64,000 nucleotides of DNA from Celeribacter ethanolicus (GTDB taxonomy: Bacteria; Pseudomonadota; Alphaproteobacteria; Rhodobacterales; Rhodobacteraceae): contig NZ_LRUC01000036.1 in the NCBI RefSeq assembly GCF_001550095.1, positions 1 through 64,000 of the forward strand, in the 5' to 3' direction. Numbering within the stretch: the stretch's first letter is position 1; each line of letters begins with the position of its first letter. The position numbers and the translations under genes are program-made. Positions 47,663-56,018 of the stretch are shown here, one piece after another. The notes beneath the pieces are model-generated. The model made no database searches and was not told the origin of the DNA. It saw only the letters and a list, made by a program, of their open reading frames with translations.

Positions 47663-50083
47663 ATGACGCAAAACCCGATACGGGTCTCCGCCCAGCCGGA
47701 CCTGTTTGCCTCCTATGGGCAAACCTCCGGTGTGGCCGACGAGCTGTTCGACGCCACGGGCCAGATGCGGCCCGTGTGGCGCCGTTTTGTCGATCGGTTT
47801 TCCCGGCTGTCTCCTGAAGACATCCGCGCCCGCTTTGAGCGCGGGGATCAATACCTGCGCGATGCGGGCGTGTTTTTTCGGCAATATTCCAACGATCCCC
47901 TCGCCGAACGCGCCTGGCCGCTGTCGCATATTCCGGTGATCCTGCATGAGCTGGAATGGGAGCATATCTGCGCGGGTCTGACGCAACGCGCCGATCTGCT
48001 CGAACGAGTGATGGCCGATCTTTACGGCCCCGGCAGCCTTGTCAGTGACGGCCACTTGCCCGCGGAACTGGTGGCGCGCTCGCCGCAATGGTTGCGCCCG
48101 ATGGTGGGGGTTGAGCCGCGCGGCGGGCATTATCTGCATTTCATCGCCTTCGAGATCGGGCGCTCGCCGGATGGCTCGTGGTTCGTTTTGGGCGATCGCA
48201 CGCAGGCACCTTCGGGGGCGGGCTTTGCGCTTGAAAACCGGATGGCGACGGGGCGGATTTTCCCCGAACGCTTCCCGCGCGCGCATATTCACAAACTGGC
48301 CGGGTTCTTCAGCGCCTTCCGCGAGGCGACCGAGGAGCTGGCTTCGCCGTCCTACAAACACCCGCGCATGAGCGGCATCCTGACGCCCGGACCGTCGAAC
48401 GACACCTATTACGAACATACCTATATCGCGCGCTACCTCGGCATGATGCTGCTCGAAGGCGAGGACATCGTGGTCGAGAATGGTGAGGCCATGGTGCGGA
48501 CCATCGAGGGGTTGCAGCCGCTTGGCATGCTCTGGCGCCGGATCGACGCCCTGTTCGCCGATCCGCTGGAATTCAACCCCACCTCGCAGATCGGCACGCC
48601 CGGTCTGATGGAGGCCGTCCGCACCGGGCATCTGGCGATGGCCAATGCGTTTGGCTCGGGTGTCTTGGAAATGCGGGCGATGATGGCGTTTCTGCCCCGG
48701 ATCAGCGAGGTGCTGATGGGGGAGGCTCTCAAACTGCCGAACATCGCGACGTGGTGGTGCGGTGGTGTGAACGAGCGCAACTATGTGCGAGACAATGCCC
48801 AAAACATGCTGATCAGCCCGGCGGATGCGGTGGACTTGCCCTTTGATCTTGGCGCGACCACGGCGCTGGGCGGCGAGTTCCGCGGCACGGCTATGGGGTC
48901 TATTGCTGACTGGCTCGATCGCGAAGGCGACCGGTTGGTGGGACAGGAGGCGGTGACGCTCTCGACCACCCCAGCTTGGGATGACGATGGTGAAAGCGGA
49001 AGCCTCGTGCCGCGTCCGATGACCGTGCGGGTCTTTGCGGCGCGGACTGCGCTGGGTTGGCATTTCATGAAGGGCGGCTACGCGCGGATCGGCAGTTCCG
49101 ACGACGCCACGGCGCTTGCGATGCAGCGCGGCGGGTCCGTGGCCGACGTTTGGGTGGTCTCCGACCGGCCTCTGCCGAAGGAAGGTCCGAAGCGTCAGGT
49201 GGAAGGCAATTATCGCCGCGTCAGCCCCGGCGTGCTTCCGGCGCGCGCCGCCGACAATCTGTATTGGCTCGGGCGCTATATGGAGCGGACCGAGGATGCC
49301 GCGCGTCTGGTACGGGCCTATCATCTGCGGCTGGCAGCGACCGACAACCGCAACGATCCGCGTCTGAAGATGTTGCGCGACTATCTCGAAGGCTTCGGTA
49401 TCGACCTTGCTCAGCCCATGCCCGAAGCTCTGATCACCCGGATCGCGGCGGCGCGCAATTGTGCCATGCGGGTGCGGGACCGGTTCTCGACCGATGGCAT
49501 GTCGGCGCTTGGCGATCTGTTGAAAACCGCGACGCGGATGCTTGAAACGGTTCAGCCCGGCGATGACAGTGCGCGGGCTATGTCGGTTTTGGTGCGCAAG
49601 ATCGCCGGGATCACCGGGCTCGTGCATGAAAACATGTATCGCTTTGCGGGCTGGCGGTTTCTGAGTTTCGGGCGTGCCCTTGAACGTGCCGATGCGATGG
49701 CCGCCCTTCTGGCGGCGTTTTCCGATCCGAAAGCGCCCGAAGGCTCGCTCGATCTTGCGGTCGAGGTGGGCGATTCGATCATCACCCACCAGCGTCGGTA
49801 TCGTGTTGAGAGCAATCGCGACACGGTGGTCGATCTTCTGGCGCTCGATGCCGACAACCCGCGCGGGTTGTTGTTCCTCGTGCGGGAACTGCGCAAACAT
49901 GCCGAGGCTTTTCCCAACGCACAGCTGCATGGCCGTCCGTCGGAATTGCTCCGGGTGATCCTGCCGCTTGAGACCGGGATCGCCTGTGCCCGGACCGAGG
50001 AAATGACGGTGGCGCGGTTCAATGCGATCCGGGGCGAGTTGGCGCGCATCTCCGATCTGCTGTCCTCGATCTATTTGAGGTAA
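47663..50083 (+). CDS. circularly permuted ATP-grasp / alpha-E domain protein
   Basis: An 806-residue two-domain protein. Residues ~60-490 are the circularly permuted ATP-grasp region (formerly DUF404/DUF407): SDGHLPAELVARSPQWLRPMVGV, GSWFVLGDRTQAPSGAGFALENR, ILTPGPSNDTYYEHTYIARYLGMMLLEGEDIVV, GSGVLEMRAMMAFLP and NIATWWCGG. Residues ~510-806 are an alpha-E domain (formerly DUF403) starting VSPGVLPARAADNLYWLGRYMERTEDAARLVRAYH. ATP-grasp enzymes join carboxylates to amines, so a peptide-ligase role is predicted; the fusion with alpha-E in one chain is common in proteobacteria. It lies 30 bases after the first transglutaminase gene and 3 bases before the second. Confidence 0.9.
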   Translation: MTQNPIRVSAQPDLFASYGQTSGVADELFDATGQMRPVWRRFVDRFSRLSPEDIRARFERGDQYLRDAGVFFRQYSNDPLAERAWPLSHIPVILHELEWEHICAGLTQRADLLERVMADLYGPGSLVSDGHLPAELVARSPQWLRPMVGVEPRGGHYLHFIAFEIGRSPDGSWFVLGDRTQAPSGAGFALENRMATGRIFPERFPRAHIHKLAGFFSAFREATEELASPSYKHPRMSGILTPGPSNDTYYEHTYIARYLGMMLLEGEDIVVENGEAMVRTIEGLQPLGMLWRRIDALFADPLEFNPTSQIGTPGLMEAVRTGHLAMANAFGSGVLEMRAMMAFLPRISEVLMGEALKLPNIATWWCGGVNERNYVRDNAQNMLISPADAVDLPFDLGATTALGGEFRGTAMGSIADWLDREGDRLVGQEAVTLSTTPAWDDDGESGSLVPRPMTVRVFAARTALGWHFMKGGYARIGSSDDATALAMQRGGSVADVWVVSDRPLPKEGPKRQVEGNYRRVSPGVLPARAADNLYWLGRYMERTEDAARLVRAYHLRLAATDNRNDPRLKMLRDYLEGFGIDLAQPMPEALITRIAAARNCAMRVRDRFSTDGMSALGDLLKTATRMLETVQPGDDSARAMSVLVRKIAGITGLVHENMYRFAGWRFLSFGRALERADAMAALLAAFSDPKAPEGSLDLAVEVGDSIITHQRRYRVESNRDTVVDLLALDADNPRGLLFLVRELRKHAEAFPNAQLHGRPSELLRVILPLETGIACARTEEMTVARFNAIRGELARISDLLSSIYLR

Positions 50084-50086
50084 GCC

Positions 50087-50977
50087 ATGCTTTATGATGT
50101 CAGCCTGACCATCGACTATAGCTATGATGCCGCCTCCGACCGGACGCGTAACATCCTGCGGCTTTTGCCCTCCGATATCCCCGGCGTGCAGACCGTGCGG
50201 CAAAGACTGCTAACGGTCCATCCGCGCCCGCAGGAGCGCCGCGACGGGCGCGATTTTTTCCTCAACGAAACCAGTATGGTGGCGTGGCACCGGCCGATTG
50301 ACGCGCTGAAACTGCAACTGACCGCCCGGATCGAACGGTTTGAACCGGCACCGATTTTCGACTTCTCACCGCCGCTCGACGAGTTGCATCATGAGCTGTT
50401 GATGGTGCCGTCTCTCGCCCCGGAAGCGCCGCATCATTTCATCGCCGCCTCGCCGCGCGTCGCGCTTTCGGGGGCGATTACGGAGTATGCCTGGGAGTGC
50501 CTGAACGAAGGCGTGACCGCCTTGGGTGCGGTCGAGGCCGTTGGGCGGGCGCTCAATCGCGACATGGCTTTCGATCCGGAGGCGACCGATGTCGATACGC
50601 CGCCCGAGGAGGCGTTTGAGAAACGCCACGGCGTCTGTCAGGATTTCGCCCATGTGATGATTGCGGCCCTGCGCGGCATTGGCATTCCGGCGGGGTACGT
50701 TTCGGGTTTTCTGCGCACCTTCCCGCCGCCGGGTCAGCCGAGGCTCGAAGGCGCGGATGCGATGCATGCCTGGGTGCGCGCCTGGGTTGGCAACCAATTG
50801 GGCTGGATTGAATTCGACCCGACGAACAATCAGTTCGCCGGGACGGATTACATCACCATCGGCTATGGCCGCGATTACGAGGACGTGGCCCCCGTCCGGG
50901 GCGCGATGCGCACCTCCGGCGGGCATGAAACCTCACAGGCGGTCGATGTGCTGCCGATCGAAGAAGGCGCGGCTTAG
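50087..50977 (+). CDS. transglutaminase-family protein
   Basis: A 296-residue protein: N-terminal beta region (LYDVSLTIDYSYDAASDRTRNILRLLPSDIPGVQ) and a transglutaminase core with C184 in HGVCQDFAHVMIAALR, H227 in AMHAWVRAW and D244 in EFDPTNNQF, followed by YITIGYGRDYEDVAPVRG typical of the bacterial group. Only 3 bases separate it from the ATP-grasp gene, so the three are surely one transcript. A peptidase or transamidase role on the ATP-grasp product is predicted. Its last 4 bases overlap the end of the convergent gene. Confidence 0.9.
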   Translation: MLYDVSLTIDYSYDAASDRTRNILRLLPSDIPGVQTVRQRLLTVHPRPQERRDGRDFFLNETSMVAWHRPIDALKLQLTARIERFEPAPIFDFSPPLDELHHELLMVPSLAPEAPHHFIAASPRVALSGAITEYAWECLNEGVTALGAVEAVGRALNRDMAFDPEATDVDTPPEEAFEKRHGVCQDFAHVMIAALRGIGIPAGYVSGFLRTFPPPGQPRLEGADAMHAWVRAWVGNQLGWIEFDPTNNQFAGTDYITIGYGRDYEDVAPVRGAMRTSGGHETSQAVDVLPIEEGAA

Positions 50978-51939
50978 ACCGACGCCAGAAGGGCTTCGAT
51001 ATGCGCCGGCCCTGTGGGGCGAATGCCGGTGGGATTGAGCGCCTTGATCGAATAATAGCCTCGCGTGATGTGATCCATATTCACCGTTGCCCGGATGCCC
51101 GGAAGGCGCAGAATGCGCTCCATATAGGCCGAGAGGCGAGGGTAATCCGCGATCTGTTTGCGATTACATTTGAAGATGCCGTGATAGGCGGCATCAAAGC
51201 GGATCAGGGTCACGAAGGTGCGAATATCCGTTTCGGTCAGATGTTCGCCGAACTGGTAGGTGCCGGTGAGCCGGTCTTCCAACGCTTCCAGCATCTCGAA
51301 CACGCCCTCGACCGCCTCATCGTAAGCCTCCTGCGAAGAGGCAAACCCTGCCTTGTAGACCCCGTTGTTGAGCTTGTCGTAGATCTGCGGGTTCAGCGCG
51401 TCGATCTCGCCTGCGAGCTCCTCCGGGTAGAGCCGGACATCCGAGGGCACGAGATGTTCAAACGCGGTGTCGAGCATGCGGATGATGTCGGCGCTCTCGT
51501 TGTTGACGATGGTTTCCGTCTTGGTGTCCCACAGAACCGGCACCGTGGCCCGCCCTGACACATGCGGATCGGCGCGGGTGTAAAGCTCGTGAAGATAGGC
51601 GGCCCCATACAGCGGATTGGCCACGTCGGCGCCCGGATAGCCGCCGAATTGCCACCCCTGATCGGTCAGCGTCGGGTTCAGCACCGTCACGGGAATGATT
51701 TCTTCGAGCCCTTTGAGGGCCCGCGCCATCAGAGTGCGCGAGGCCCAGGGGCAGATATAGGCGACGAAAAGCCGGTAACGCCCGGCTTCCGCCTTGAAAC
51801 CGCCCACACCCGTCGGCCCCGCAGAGCCGTCCGGCGTGATCCAGTTGCGAAAGCTCGACACTTGCCGCACGAAGCGGCCTTTCTTGTCGGCCTTCTGAAC
51901 CGGGGTCCAGTTTTTCGTCCAAACGCCTTCAACAAGCAT
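50974..51939 (-). CDS. yqjG: glutathionyl-hydroquinone reductase (YqjG/ECM4-type GST)
   Basis: A 321-residue Xi-class glutathione transferase that reduces glutathionyl-hydroquinones. The catalytic Cys is near residue 64 in YICPWASRTL, and the family marks SFRNWITPDG, VLWDTKTETIVNNESADI and DIRTFVTLIRFDAAYHGIFKCN are present. It starts 11 bases after the dioxygenase gene on the minus strand, suggesting an operon for quinone/catechol handling, divergent from a LysR regulator. Confidence 0.92.
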   Translation of the reverse strand: MLVEGVWTKNWTPVQKADKKGRFVRQVSSFRNWITPDGSAGPTGVGGFKAEAGRYRLFVAYICPWASRTLMARALKGLEEIIPVTVLNPTLTDQGWQFGGYPGADVANPLYGAAYLHELYTRADPHVSGRATVPVLWDTKTETIVNNESADIIRMLDTAFEHLVPSDVRLYPEELAGEIDALNPQIYDKLNNGVYKAGFASSQEAYDEAVEGVFEMLEALEDRLTGTYQFGEHLTETDIRTFVTLIRFDAAYHGIFKCNRKQIADYPRLSAYMERILRLPGIRATVNMDHITRGYYSIKALNPTGIRPTGPAHIEALLASV

Positions 51940-51950
51940 GATCGGCCCTC

Positions 51951-52769
51951 TCAGTAATAGACGAAGCTGCGCATCGAGACGGAGCCGATGTCGATCGAGT
52001 CGTTCATGAACAGCAGATGGTCGTCTTTGTCCGAAGCCCCCGCGATGGTGAGCGCAGGCAGGTAGTGATCAAGCGACGGGTGCGCCATTTTCAACAGATT
52101 GCCGAGCCCTTGCCGGTCGCTCAGCGTGGCGTGGTCGCGCATTTGCAGACGGTCGGCAAAGAGATCGTCGAATTCTTCGGCCCAGTCATAGGGCTTGCCG
52201 CCCCAACGCATGGTGCGCAGGTTGTGAACCACGTTGCCGGAACCCAGAATCAGCACGCCGCGATTGCGCAGCTCCTTGAGTGCCTGTCCGATCTCAAGAT
52301 GATGCGGCAGGTCCTTGGTCATGTCGATCGACAGTTGGAACACCGGCACATCGGCGCCCGGATAGAGGAATTTCAACACCGACCACGCGCCGTGATCAAG
52401 CCCCCAAGTGTCGTCGCCTGCGGCATGGTGGCTGGCCAGCAGGCTCACCACTTCTTTCGCCACATCGGGCGCACCGGGGGCAGGGTATTGCTGGGCGAAA
52501 AGCTCGTCCGGGAAGCCATAGAAATCATGGATGGTTTTCGGCATGCGCGAAATATCCACCAGCGTCGAGCCCCGGGTCATCCAGTGCGCGGAGACCACGA
52601 GGATCGCCTGTGGATGCGGCAGGGCATTGCCGAGCGCAGACCAGCTGCGGGAATATTCGTTGTCTTCGATGGCGTTCATCGGGCTGCCATGGCCGAGGAA
52701 CACGACCGGCATGCGGTCGGAGGATTTCAGGCTGTCTTTGAGCTGACGAAGCTGTTGTACGATGCTCAT
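51951..52769 (-). CDS. ygiD: 4,5-DOPA extradiol dioxygenase-like protein (YgiD family)
   Basis: A 272-residue LigB-superfamily protein. Metal-ligand His residues are in VFLGHGSPMNAI, VVSAHWMTRGS and TWGLDHGAWSVLKFLYP, and GSGNVVHNLRTM is conserved. E. coli YgiD opens the ring of DOPA; the physiological substrate is uncertain. GGAG precedes the ATG. It is co-transcribed with the glutathionyl-hydroquinone reductase gene, consistent with disposal of catechols or quinones. Confidence 0.9.
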   Translation of the reverse strand: MSIVQQLRQLKDSLKSSDRMPVVFLGHGSPMNAIEDNEYSRSWSALGNALPHPQAILVVSAHWMTRGSTLVDISRMPKTIHDFYGFPDELFAQQYPAPGAPDVAKEVVSLLASHHAAGDDTWGLDHGAWSVLKFLYPGADVPVFQLSIDMTKDLPHHLEIGQALKELRNRGVLILGSGNVVHNLRTMRWGGKPYDWAEEFDDLFADRLQMRDHATLSDRQGLGNLLKMAHPSLDHYLPALTIAGASDKDDHLLFMNDSIDIGSVSMRSFVYY

Positions 52770-52785
52770 GGTCGTCTCCTTTCAT

Positions 52786-52807
52786 CGCTCTTCCGATCTG
52801 GGATCGG
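52786..52807. promoter_or_regulatory. dyad in the ygiD-lysR divergent region overlapping an adapter-like 14-mer
   Basis: CCGATC-TGG-GATCGG (52793-52807) is a perfect 6-bp inverted repeat midway between the divergent genes and could be the LysR operator. Its left arm overlaps CGCTCTTCCGATCT (52786-52799), identical to the end of the common Illumina adapter. Confidence 0.3.
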
Positions 52808-52914
52808 GGCGCGAGCGGTCTGATGTCTTGCATAGAAGATGGCACTTGCGCGGATCGAATAGAATGGCGAAGGTGTGGAATAACTTTCTCCATATTGTTC
52901 TTAATGAGGATGCC

Positions 52915-53841
52915 ATGGATCTGATCGACGGATTGCGCGCCTTTGTCGCCACGGCGGAGACCGGGTCTTTTACCGGGGCGGCGGACCGGCTTGGGATCTC
53001 CAACCGGCTGACCTCGAAATATGTGGCCGAATTGGAAGAGCGCCTTGGCGTGCGCCTGTTGCAGCGAACCACGCGACGAGTGGGGCTGACCTCTTCGGGG
53101 GAAGATCTCCTGTCCCGTGCGCCGGCGCTTCTCGACGATCTCGACGCCATGCTGGGTGAGGTCACCGAAGACACGCGCGGATTTTCCGGTACGATCCGCA
53201 TTTCGGCTCCCGTCACCTTTGGCGAGGTCTACGTCAAGGATCTGCTGGCGCGCTTTGCAGCGCCGCATCCGGAACTGATCATCGACCTGCGGCTGAGCGA
53301 CGCCTATGTCGATCTCGCGTCCGGGGGCATTGATCTGGCCTTTCGGATCGGGGCCTCGGCCGTGTCCTCGCTCAAACGTCGCAAACTCGGCATGCTGAGC
53401 TCGGTGCTCGTGGCGTCCCCGGCCTATCTCGACGCCCAGGGCATTCCGGAAAAGCCCGAAGACCTGATAGATCACCAATGCATTCTCGATACCAACCGGC
53501 GCAATCCGATGCGCTGGCCTTTCGGGCCGGAGGGGCAGGAGGTGTTCATACAGGTGCCGGGGCGGTTTATGGTCAACAGTGCCCGCGCCGCCCGCGATCT
53601 GGCGGTTGCCGGGCATGGCGTCGCCTTTTGTCCGACCTTCGTTCTGGGCGACGATCTCGAGGCGGGGCGACTTGTGGCCTTGATGCCGGAGAGTGTCGGG
53701 CCTCAGCATCCGGTCAGCGTCGTCTATCTCGAAGGGCGCACCCTGCCGCGCAAGGTGCGGGCGCTGATCGACTTTGCTTTGGTGGATTTCCGACGCACCG
53801 GCGGGTTGGCGAACGGGACGGAAGAAAACCCGCAAACTTGA
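52915..53841 (+). CDS. LysR-type regulator, divergent from ygiD-yqjG
   Basis: A 308-residue LysR regulator: IDGLRAFVATAETGSFTGAADRLGISNRLTSKYVAELEERLGVRLLQRTTR is the winged helix-turn-helix, followed by a short form of the effector domain (GTIRISAPVTFGEVYVKDLLARFAAPHPELIIDLRLSD) typical of the group that controls quinone and aldehyde reductases. The ATG at 52915 (GAGGA 5 bases upstream) is preferred over an ATG at 52864. Divergence from the reductase/dioxygenase operon suggests it regulates that operon. Confidence 0.88.
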   Translation: MDLIDGLRAFVATAETGSFTGAADRLGISNRLTSKYVAELEERLGVRLLQRTTRRVGLTSSGEDLLSRAPALLDDLDAMLGEVTEDTRGFSGTIRISAPVTFGEVYVKDLLARFAAPHPELIIDLRLSDAYVDLASGGIDLAFRIGASAVSSLKRRKLGMLSSVLVASPAYLDAQGIPEKPEDLIDHQCILDTNRRNPMRWPFGPEGQEVFIQVPGRFMVNSARAARDLAVAGHGVAFCPTFVLGDDLEAGRLVALMPESVGPQHPVSVVYLEGRTLPRKVRALIDFALVDFRRTGGLANGTEENPQT

Positions 53842-53851
53842 CCTGAGCCAA

Positions 53852-53871
53852 GGTCAGGGCGCATCCTGACC
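53852..53871. terminator. hairpin after the LysR gene
   Basis: GGTCAGG-N6-CCTGACC is a perfect 7-bp stem 10 bases after the LysR stop. No T tract follows. A second overlapping dyad, TGACC-N8-GGTCA (53839-53856), makes a regulatory site an alternative. Confidence 0.35.
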
Positions 53872-53942
53872 TGTAGCTTCACTCCGACACGACCCATTGC
53901 GGGCCCATTCGGGGTCCGCGGGGCAGCTCGGGAGACATAGCC

Positions 53943-55859
53943 ATGAAAACCGTCACCATTCTAGGACCGTCACAATCCGGCAAATCGGCATTGGCCGCGG
54001 CGCTTGCCGGGCTCGATACGGGCAAGCCCCGTTCTCTGAGCCTGTTCGGCGAGACCGCGGTGACCCTGTTTCGTTATCTCGATGAGGATTGGGCGCTTCT
54101 CGATTGCCCTGGCGGGGCCGAAGGGTTGGCGCAGGCCGGTGCGGCGCTTGCCGTGAGCGACGCTGCCGTGCTTTGCGTTCCGGCGGAAGCCGAGGCGGCG
54201 GTTCTGGCTGCGCCGTATTTGCGGCTGCTGGAGGCGTCCGGCCTGCCGACGCTTGTTTTCATCAACAAGGTGGATGCCGCCACCGACCGCACCGCCGAGA
54301 TTGCAGCGGCGCTTCAGGCCTATTCTGCCCATGGCATCGTGTTGCGCGAAGTGCCGATCCGCGAAAATGGCGAGATCACCGGCATGGTCGATCTGATTTC
54401 CGAACGCGCCTGGGCCTTCAAGGAAGGCGAGCGTTCGGCTTTGGTCGAAATGCCGGATTCCGCCCGCGCGCGCGAAGCGGAGGCCCGCGCCGAGCTTTTG
54501 GAACATCTCGCCGATTTCGATGATCGACTGCTCGAAGAGCTGATCGAAGATCAGAAACCGATGTCCGATGAGCTTTACGACGTGGCGACGAAAGTGTTGC
54601 AGCATCATGACCTGATCCCCGCCTTTCTCGGCTCCGCGACGGGGGCCAACGGGCTGACGCGGCTGATGAAAAGCCTGCGTCACGAGGTGCCTGCGGTGGA
54701 TACACTCACCGAACGCTTCGGTGCGACGCCGGTGGCCGTCGGGATTTTTGCCGATCAGATCAAACACCTTGGCAAGACCGTTCTGATCCGTGCCGTGGGT
54801 GAGACGTTGAAACCGGGCTCTGTGCTGATGGGGGAAACCATTGGATCACTGGTCGACATCGACACGAAAACCGCGCTCTCCAAATTGGCTCCGGGAGCCA
54901 TCGGGCTGACCGTGAAAACTGATCATCTCGGCTTGCGCGCGCCGATCTATGGCGCCTCGGAGGCCATCGACACGCCCGACTGGGCCGTGCCGCACAAACC
55001 GAAGAACCGGGTGCTTTTGGCGCCGCAAAACGAACGCGACGAGGCGCGGCTTTCGGCGGCGCTCGGCAAGCTGGCGGACATCGACCCCGGTCTGGCCATT
55101 GAACAGGATGCGCAAAGCGGCAAGGCGGTTCTGGCCACCCAGGGGGCGTTGCATCAGCGGCGTGTGCTCGAAAAACTCACCGAGGTGTTCGGTGTTCCCG
55201 TCGACACCCAACCTATCCCGCCCGCGTTGCGGGAGACCATCTCGAAACCCGGCGGCACGCATTATCGCCACCGCAAACAATCCGGCGGTGCCGGGCAGTT
55301 CGCCGATGTGGTGATCGAGGTCGCGCCGCTGGCCCGTGGCGAAGGCTTTGTCTTCGAGGAAGTCGTGAAAGGCGGCGCCGTGCCGCGCAACTACATGTCC
55401 GCCGTCGAGGCGGGGGTGCGCGATGCGCTGGCCGAAGGACCGAACGGTCTGCCGGTCGTCGATGTGAAAGTCACGCTCACCGATGGCAAGCATCATGCCG
55501 TGGACAGTTCAGACTTCGCCTTCCGGACGGCGGCGAAGGCGGCGGTGCGCGAGGCCTTGGCCGCGTGCAAACCGGTGGTGCTGCAACCGATCGACAAGAT
55601 CGCGATTCACGTGCCGAGCGTCTATTCCGGCGGGTTGATGCCGATGGTGACCGGGCTCAAAGGGCAGGTGCTCGGCTTTGACGCCCATCCCGATGCCGCT
55701 GGCTGGGATGTGTTCAACGCGCTCCTGCCCGCCATGGCCGAGGGGGAGCTGTTCCAGTCCCTGGGCGGTGCGACCCGGGGTACGGCTTGGTTCGAGGCGG
55801 AGCTCGATCATTACGAGGAAACCTATGAACCTTTGGCACAGCTTGTTCCTGCGGGATGA
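53943..55859 (+). CDS. elongation factor G-like GTPase (EF-G paralogue)
   Basis: A 638-residue translational GTPase paralogue, about 60 shorter than canonical EF-G. P-loop is GPSQSGKSAL (8-17), G3 is DCPGG, and G4 NKVD starts near residue 108. The canonical switch I RGITI motif is missing; the corresponding region reads PRSLSLFGETAVTLFRYLDED. Domains II-V are present (PVAVGIFADQIKHLGKTVLIRAVGETLKPGS; GTHYRHRKQSGGAGQFADV; GGLMPMVTGLKGQVLG). Such EF-G-like proteins are thought not to act as the main translocase; their role is unclear. It stands alone between a LysR gene and macAB. Confidence 0.87.
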   Translation: MKTVTILGPSQSGKSALAAALAGLDTGKPRSLSLFGETAVTLFRYLDEDWALLDCPGGAEGLAQAGAALAVSDAAVLCVPAEAEAAVLAAPYLRLLEASGLPTLVFINKVDAATDRTAEIAAALQAYSAHGIVLREVPIRENGEITGMVDLISERAWAFKEGERSALVEMPDSARAREAEARAELLEHLADFDDRLLEELIEDQKPMSDELYDVATKVLQHHDLIPAFLGSATGANGLTRLMKSLRHEVPAVDTLTERFGATPVAVGIFADQIKHLGKTVLIRAVGETLKPGSVLMGETIGSLVDIDTKTALSKLAPGAIGLTVKTDHLGLRAPIYGASEAIDTPDWAVPHKPKNRVLLAPQNERDEARLSAALGKLADIDPGLAIEQDAQSGKAVLATQGALHQRRVLEKLTEVFGVPVDTQPIPPALRETISKPGGTHYRHRKQSGGAGQFADVVIEVAPLARGEGFVFEEVVKGGAVPRNYMSAVEAGVRDALAEGPNGLPVVDVKVTLTDGKHHAVDSSDFAFRTAAKAAVREALAACKPVVLQPIDKIAIHVPSVYSGGLMPMVTGLKGQVLGFDAHPDAAGWDVFNALLPAMAEGELFQSLGGATRGTAWFEAELDHYEETYEPLAQLVPAG

Positions 55860-55880
55860 AGTGACGCATGGGCATGAGAC

Positions 55881-55915
55881 AAAACCGCCGGGACTTCGGG
55901 TTCCGGCGGTTTTTC
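55881..55915 (+). terminator. terminator after the EF-G-like gene
   Basis: AAACCGCCGG and CCGGCGGTTTTT form a stem with loop gacttcgggtt region and a T run on the plus strand. Confidence 0.75.
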
Positions 55916-56018
55916 GTGATGATTTTCCGGTGGACGCGACGGAGTGTGCGCCTATCTGCGTATCATGTCTTAAATGCGGGTTTCACGGCCCGTTTCTGTT
56001 TCGCTTGAAAGGTTTGTC

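Noticed and set aside
45380-50203. very long open frame on the minus strand opposite the transglutaminase/ATP-grasp genes
   Set aside because: It mirrors the codon periodicity of three strongly recognised plus-strand proteins, has Arg/His/Gln/Gly-rich composition and no ribosome binding site. It is a GC-rich antisense shadow.
53839-53871. MerR-type promoter (TTGACC with dyad) upstream of the EF-G-like gene
   Set aside because: No -10 hexamer lies at the 19-base spacing expected for MerR-type promoters; the perfect hairpin downstream of the LysR stop is explained as well by 3' end formation.
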